Assembly: GCF_043641665.1 (NCBI RefSeq)
Contig: NC_092195.1
Span: 18,558,774 to 18,622,773, forward strand
Direction: 5' to 3'
DNA from: Enoplosus armatus
Lineage: Eukaryota; Chordata; Actinopteri; Centrarchiformes; Enoplosidae
Length of the DNA: 64,000 bases
Below the pieces are notes generated by a model. It was not told the DNA's origin. It searched no databases and saw only the letters and a program-made list of their open reading frames with translations. Every line of letters begins with the position of its first letter. Within the stretch, counting starts at the first letter, position 1. The translations under genes were made by a program, and so were the position numbers. Below are positions 47,635 through 64,000 of the stretch, piece after piece.

Positions 47635-48748
47635 TAGTTTGGCTACATAACAAAATAAAAGACATCATCATTATCGGGAATTTTGGTAAAAGAAAATCAA
47701 AATACTAGCCTTAAAAAAACAAACCCTAGAGCACAAATTCTGACCTCCTAATCAAACCAAAACAAGGACCACAGAGCAACCGGCACCCAGAACTTGTGAG
47801 GGGGCACAAACATGAGTCTGATTCAAATCATGAGATGAAGCAGAAGATAAACCCACATCGTGTATGGAAGAGATTTGCCAGTCTGGTGAGTAATTAAAAC
47901 TTCCATGTCGGCAGAAGTAAAAACATGAGGTGGGTGGATCACTGAGGTGTCATCTGGGACACAATGAGCATCACAACTCTTTAAGTGTTTTTTCGGGGCA
48001 ATCATGACGATATAAGAACTGAAGCATATCTATCCCGCTGCTGTACAGCTCAACGCTTAAAACTGTGGTATAAAATGATAAAAAAAAAATAAAACTGATG
48101 AAAATGAACACATGGGTCCATTTTTACATCAGACACTATATCTAATACACTAACCCTTTAGCTAAAGTACTATAGAAAACATTCCTCTTATCTGAATGTG
48201 CACACAAGAAAAGGCAGAAATAACTTCATAATGACGGCTTGTTATGTTTAACAAAGACCAACCATCAGTTCCAAACACTTCTGCACCTGAATAGAAAGTC
48301 ACAGGACTGCCTCTCACTCGAAGGTTGACACCAACATCTCTCCTTCCTCCTGACTTATTTCCATTGTCATAACCAAATCCCTTCCATCAAGGCCTTTTTG
48401 TTGCAGCTGTCTCCCAGACGGAGACCAAAAAAAAAAAAGGAAAAATCCATCACAGGCCTATTGTGAGCAGAAGTGAGACTGCTTATCCCTGGATGGCTTT
48501 TCTTTCATAAAATGTGCCAGGACTTTGACAAGTACAAAGTACTTGACTTGCTGTTGACATGACTTGAGTCATGAAGCATTCAGAGAGAGCGAGGCGGTCT
48601 GGCACGACGAGGCTGCAGGTTGTTGAATACAAAACCACCAGCATGAAAGAACTGAGATCTGACTCAGTAATACACGTTGGCGCGAGTGTGTGCGAGTGTG
48701 TGTAAAACAACTGATAACTAAACACAAACTCTCCTCTGGGTGACTGAT

Positions 48749-49047
48749 TAAGGCGGCAACTAATGATTATTTTCATTTGCGATGAATCTGTTGCATTACT
48801 TTTTCCGTAAATAAATCACAATTTCCTGAAGCTCAAGGTGTCAACTTGAAATTGCTTGTTAGCCCAACCAACAGACCAAAACCCCAAAATATTCAGTTTA
48901 CTGACATATAACATAGAGAAGAGGCAAAACTTCACAATTAGGCTGGAAAAAGGGAGTATTTGGCATTTTTTGCCTAAAATAAAATGTAAACAATTAATGA
49001 ATTATCAAAAAAAGACAATTGGATTAGATAAATCGTTTCAGCTCTAT
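48749..49047 (+). mobile_element. hAT-like non-autonomous element, family A, copy 5
   Basis: Forward orientation: GGCGGCAACTAATGATTATT at the start, GAAATTGCTTGTTAGCCCAA, GACCAAAACCCCAAAATATT internally and AATCGTTTCAGCTCTATG at the end. Near full length. Confidence 0.75.
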
Positions 49048-50568
49048 GTCTAATAATTCTATATATGTTGGAGTACAATTTAATGTCTTCTTGAGTCAGT
49101 ACAAACCACCTTAAAACTCCAAAAGTAGGGAAAATGATTCACATCGTTATTCTTGATTTGCAAAACGTTTCTCAGATGAAGCCTGAAGGAATGAAGGAAG
49201 TGTATAAATGAAAGAAAGACACAGAAACTGACTTCCATTTTCACCTTTTTTTAATGAACCCTGATTATTGTTTAATTACAAATGAAGATGAACAGATAGA
49301 AGAGAAACAGAAGTACAGGTGGTTCCCTCCATCATAAAAACTAAAGTCTCCGCCTCCCCTCTGTAGTGACAGCTCACCGTCGAGGTGGGACACGAGGGGA
49401 GAGACGGAGGCGACCAGAGAGAGGACAGGGGGACGCATTTCAAATAATACAATGGTTAAACAGTACAAAGCTCTTTTTTCTTACAGAATCCTCCAAAACG
49501 GAAAAAAATATATATACACATCAAAAAAAAAATGAAAACAATTGTTTCTTCCCCTGCTGTATATCATGTGGGGACTATGTGACCCTCCTCTTGTCCATGT
49601 AACGTGGTTATAAAATCAGTGTGAGTTAAAAAAAAAAGAAAGAAAGAAAAGACTGCACTGAAGCTAACTAGCTGAAGTTTGTGGGAAAGAGTGTAAACTG
49701 GAACAAAAACTCACGGAAAACCAGGAATTCATGGAGAAGAGGCCGGGCCATTGCAAGAGGGTACAAAAGAATCAAAAATAGTCATGTTAATAATATAATA
49801 ATTACAAGAGTAACAGTAATATGTCTGAAAAAATACAGAAGAAAATGATAAGAACAACGTCGATGAACTCGAGGGGTGAAAATATCAACCCGCCGGGGGA
49901 AACAGTTTTGCTCTTGTGTTGTGTTTTTGAAGCCACGACAGGTAAGGCAGCACAGGTGTAACAGTTCAGGTACAGCTCAAACAGGTGTTTCTATTTTTCT
50001 TTACCAGACACTTTTAAACTGCAACATCTGTCCTTAAAGTTCCCTAAAATGTTTTTTGCTGGCCCTTTGTTTATAATGAGGAATGCTGATGACGTTAACA
50101 AGCCGATTAGGAGGACGGATGGAAGAGGTTTTTCTTGTGCCCGGTGAAGATACACATGAGACTGGAGCTGGTTGAACAATCTGGACAAGAAAACTGGGAC
50201 TAAATAACCCGGGCCAAGACGGTGAATCTGTCTTTTCTAAACTGTGTTTAATAGTTCTGTGTGAATGTGTGTAGAGGGCATAACCATAGGAACCACACCA
50301 CCACAGTCTCACACACACACACACAAGTGCACGTACACACCGAGCAGAATGAGCGAGTCAGATTATGGGAAGTCCCTCTCTCTCCACTCTGCTCTGAGGT
50401 TTTCTGATGCCATTTCCTCTGTATGTGTGTGGGTGTGTGTGTAAAAATGTGTGTGTAGTTGCTATGGTTTGCCGTCTACTCCAGAGAGACTGTGGGGGCG
50501 TCTGATGTCACGTGTGATGTCATGTTTCCCTTTATTCTAGCCACAGTAAAGCCTTACTCTAACCAGGA

Positions 50569-50652
<84 letters not shown>

Positions 50653-53387
50653 GCAGGGTTCAGACCAGCCCATACACACTCGGTTCACACAAAGCCGCTC
50701 GAGTCCACAGTCCACGCTCAAACCAAAGTCCAGCTGCCGCGCTCCTGCTGGTTTTTGCGAGGTGACGCAGAGCTGAAAAACCTGCTGCGTGTCTGTGTCG
50801 TCCAATCAGAATCAGTCTGCTCTGAACACCGTTACCAGCTCCCCGTTACAACCTGCGCCTCCACGGTTTTTAAGCAGATCGGGGTCAAACTGTTGCAGCT
50901 GCAGGCGGGTGGGGTTTACGGCACGGGACGACGTGAGGAGAGCCACAGTGTAAGAAAAGATTTACCTTTTTGTGGCTGAGCTCGACTGTCCTGAGGTGGT
51001 AAACCCCGCCTGGCTGCTCCTCCAGGGACGTTAACACAAACATGCCCACTAACAAGGTAAGTATGATCTGACCCAGGTCTGGTTAAAAGTTTCTGCTCAC
51101 TCATTTATCCTCGTCCCGTCACACCCTCCTTCCCCTGAATACACAATAACTGGTTTCTTTTTAAATTTTTACAATATAAATATAAAACTCTGACACTGGT
51201 GGCCTTTGTCACTGCAGCTCAACGGTCAAGAGAAGGCAAGGGTGAGAAGGCAAAGGCTGAATTATACTGGTAATAATATGCCTATTAGAATATATACATA
51301 TCTTTACCATTAAAAATAGTAGGATGTTCCTGATTTGTATCAAATGACCATATTGAAATATAATATTTGAATTCAATATATATATTTGAATAAAATATAT
51401 ATGTGTAGATTTACTTATTCTGTATCTCTCTTTTATAAAAGCAGAAGGCATGGTGGTACTGTGTGAGTGTGATAAAACATTTTGCTGGGGGTACTTGATA
51501 AAACTCATGTTGGCTTTTAAAAAAGGCACAATCTTATTTTTGGAATCGTTTGTTCGTTAAAATGGGCGCAATGCCTTTTTTTTTTTTTTTCCTTTTTTAA
51601 AACTATATGAATAAAACGTCATAAAAAATAAGTCGTTTTTTTCCTCAATATCTCAGTGAAGGTTTGCCTGAGTTAACCTTGATGCTCCACATTCATTACA
51701 TGGTTCCCGTTCTCCCCAAGACAAATCAGTTCGCTTCAATCGTCGCTTCTCAAAACATCACATGAACAGATTCGGCTATTTTTTTTCCACAATACAGAAA
51801 GTCCTCAGATCACTGCAAATGCCCTAAAAATACTGTCCATGTCCTTATGAGGCACAAGCATCCTTTGACAGAAAGAATACAGTCTTTAAGAAGAAAAAAA
51901 AAACATGGGGAATGCAGAAGAGAGATGTTGATCTGTACGTTTGAGGGAGAAAACACTACGAATGCCCTCAAACCTCCTCAAAGATTGTGCGAAGTCGAGC
52001 AGGGACACAAATAGCAGAGACACCCTCCGTCTCCTCGAGGCCTGATGTTTTTACACCAGCTTTGGGTCCACACACACTCACATATTCAGAGACAAGTGTG
52101 TCTATAATTACAGCCTTGCTGGTAGCTGCTTCCTCATTTCCTCACAAGATAAGGGGAGAAAGATCCAGCGCTTTCCTCAAAGACCCAGGCGGTCGTTCTC
52201 TGTACAGTGGAAACTGCGTCCATTCGCTGGCTAACAAAGGTCGCAGTGCGACAGGTCAGAGGTTGCGAGGTCAGTTCATTAAAATCTTCCTCTCCTGCTC
52301 AGGCTTCGCTTGGCTGTCCTTAACATGTACAATCCCACCCTCATGTCATGTCTTTATACACTGTAGTGAATGAGCTGAGGACAAAGGGTCAGTCTGGCCC
52401 TGATGCAGTCTGATAGTGTCCTGGAGAAAAGACTGTGATCGGAAACTTTCTAATCACCTCTTGAGAAGAAAAAAGAAATCCCTCTTCAGTCTGTAAGATC
52501 CACCAGAGGAGCAACGTCTACGTTTTCTATTTCCTCACTGCCCTCCATCTTGTAAACGACTGCATGGTGCAGACAGAGAGGCACTTCTGTAATCTCTATC
52601 AGGACTGTTAAAAGTGTTTTTAGTAACATGAAGATCTGTCTGTTATGAATACAAATGAGGACAGAGGAGAGAGGGGATGTGAGGAGGAGGGCTCGCCACC
52701 TTCAAGAGAGCCAGATATGGGTGAGAAATTCATTCAATCTACTGCTGTACAATTTCAGGCTGCCGTTGTACTCTTTAGGGTGAATGTGATTCGTTTCACG
52801 GTACCAGAAAAACAAAGAGACCCACTAAAGACTTAATCTGGGCACAGGTGTGATGTGAGATGATCCCTGGCAGATTTATGGCATAACTGGCAACTAGGAG
52901 AGCGAGGAGGCATTGAAAAGGCAATGTGCAAGAGACATTAAGAGTAGACTCCCTCTCTTTAGGGCTTAGGGTTATGTTAAACACGGGACAGACCAAGTTT
53001 GGTTATCTCTTAATGTTTTACATCACAGCAAAAATACTGTCTGCTGTGTTCATGTTTGATAGGGTACCAGGGTCATAAATGTATCTTGCGCCCTGCAGTA
53101 CATTAGAGGCTACACAGGCACATCTGTCTTTTATGGTTTTACATAAGCCATGATGTGCAGCGGCTGCTTGCTGACAGTACTGACCACAGGATGGTACAGA
53201 GGAAATGTGTTGATACTGCAAAAACAGTGACAAAACCTGAGAGGTAATTATGGAAACACATTCATCTTGTTCTTTACTCCCTCGTGAACGTGTGGATGTA
53301 ACATACGTAGGGGAATTATTGTTTTATGTTAAGTAATTTAAAGAGCTTGTGGGGCTGTGAGGTCAGTAAAAAGTGCCCAACAACTCC
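49048..53387. other. Intergenic DNA downstream of erf
   Basis: No gene supported. It contains the long GT array at 50571-50643. The 50.65-51.05 kb part is GC-richer, with overlapping open frames on both strands but no domain. It might be distal erf 3' UTR if the AATAAA at 50531-50536 (minus) is used. Confidence 0.45.
50571..50650. repeat. (GT)n microsatellite with AT tail
   Basis: 73 bp of uninterrupted GT followed by TATATAT; the longest pure dinucleotide array in the window. Confidence 0.97.
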
Positions 53388-53393
53388 TTTAAT
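53388..53393 (-). terminator. erf: Candidate erf polyadenylation signal (ATTAAA)
   Basis: ATTAAA on the minus strand about 300 nt after the erf stop, followed by the GT-rich GAGTTGTTGGGC. No canonical AATAAA lies closer than 50531-50536. Confidence 0.35.
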
Positions 53394-53620
53394 TATTGAA
53401 CAAAAAACATAATTTCCTACATATGATACATGTACATATTCAGATATACACTGAAGAAGTGTGTTCATATATAATCACCTTTCACTCACTGTCTCCCTGT
53501 AAGCACACCAAAACCTGTTCACTACTGCTGGCAAGAAACCACAAGGCATTATGGGCTACACAAAACCATGAAGTTTGTTGACAAGACTCAGAGAGGTGTG
53601 TTTTGTAACTAAGTAGATCC

Positions 53621-53622
<2 letters not shown>

Positions 53623-53675
<53 letters not shown>
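53623..53675. repeat. (TG)n microsatellite in the erf 3' UTR
   Basis: About 53 bp of TG with one GGG interruption, starting 14 nt past the erf stop codon on the minus strand. Confidence 0.95.
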
Positions 53676-53677
<2 letters not shown>

Positions 53678-53688
53678 ACACATGAAGC

Positions 53689-64000
<10,312 letters not shown>

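Larger units (their letters stand above)
46984..49047. other. Intergenic DNA with two family A element copies
   Basis: Noncoding on both strands as far as I can see; about 500 bp is accounted for by the mobile-element copies listed separately. Confidence 0.5.

Overview
This window is a piece of a ray-finned (probably percomorph) fish genome. Three intron-containing genes lie on the minus strand with spliced exons, and their proteins match vertebrate GSK3A, CIC and ERF. The intervening DNA is rich in CA/TG microsatellites and in interspersed repeats typical of percomorph fishes. I see no prokaryotic features, rRNA, tRNA or CRISPR array.

Layout, left to right. (1) 1-7308: the 5' part of gsk3a (glycogen synthase kinase 3 alpha). 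Coding exon 1 is 7134-7308 and exon 2 is 1263-1348; the kinase core lies beyond the left edge. Exon 2 stops unusually early, right after the residues YTDIK, at a strong splice donor. (2) 7309-11410: intergenic DNA and the cic 3' UTR. (3) 11411-35155: a complete coding set for the long isoform of cic (capicua, HMG-box repressor). Twenty-one coding exons keep phase at every junction and sum to 7602 nt (2533 aa), very close to human CIC-L. A 5' UTR acceptor (35369), a likely noncoding exon 1 (donor 38918) and a CCAAT-box-rich CpG promoter (39.0-39.3 kb) lie upstream. A possible start exon for the short isoform (cic-S), with a TATA box, sits in the 4.6-kb intron at 28561-28783. (4) 39.3-53.4 kb: intergenic DNA with a dense CA-repeat cluster, several mobile-element relics and an isolated TCTCGCGAGA promoter element at 46.9 kb. 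(5) 53689-63143: the 3' coding exons of erf (ETS2 repressor factor): two ETS-domain exons and a C-terminal region split by a 134-bp intron. The first coding exon is beyond the right edge.

All three products connect to kinase signalling. GSK3A is an AKT-inhibited kinase, and CIC and ERF are transcriptional repressors that RTK-RAS-ERK signalling inactivates. The same three genes are neighbours in mammals, so the cluster is old, but order and orientation differ here: all three run head to tail on one strand. Exon limits were set by hand from reading frame, splice-site consensus, phase and remembered family sequence; no alignment or transcript data were available.
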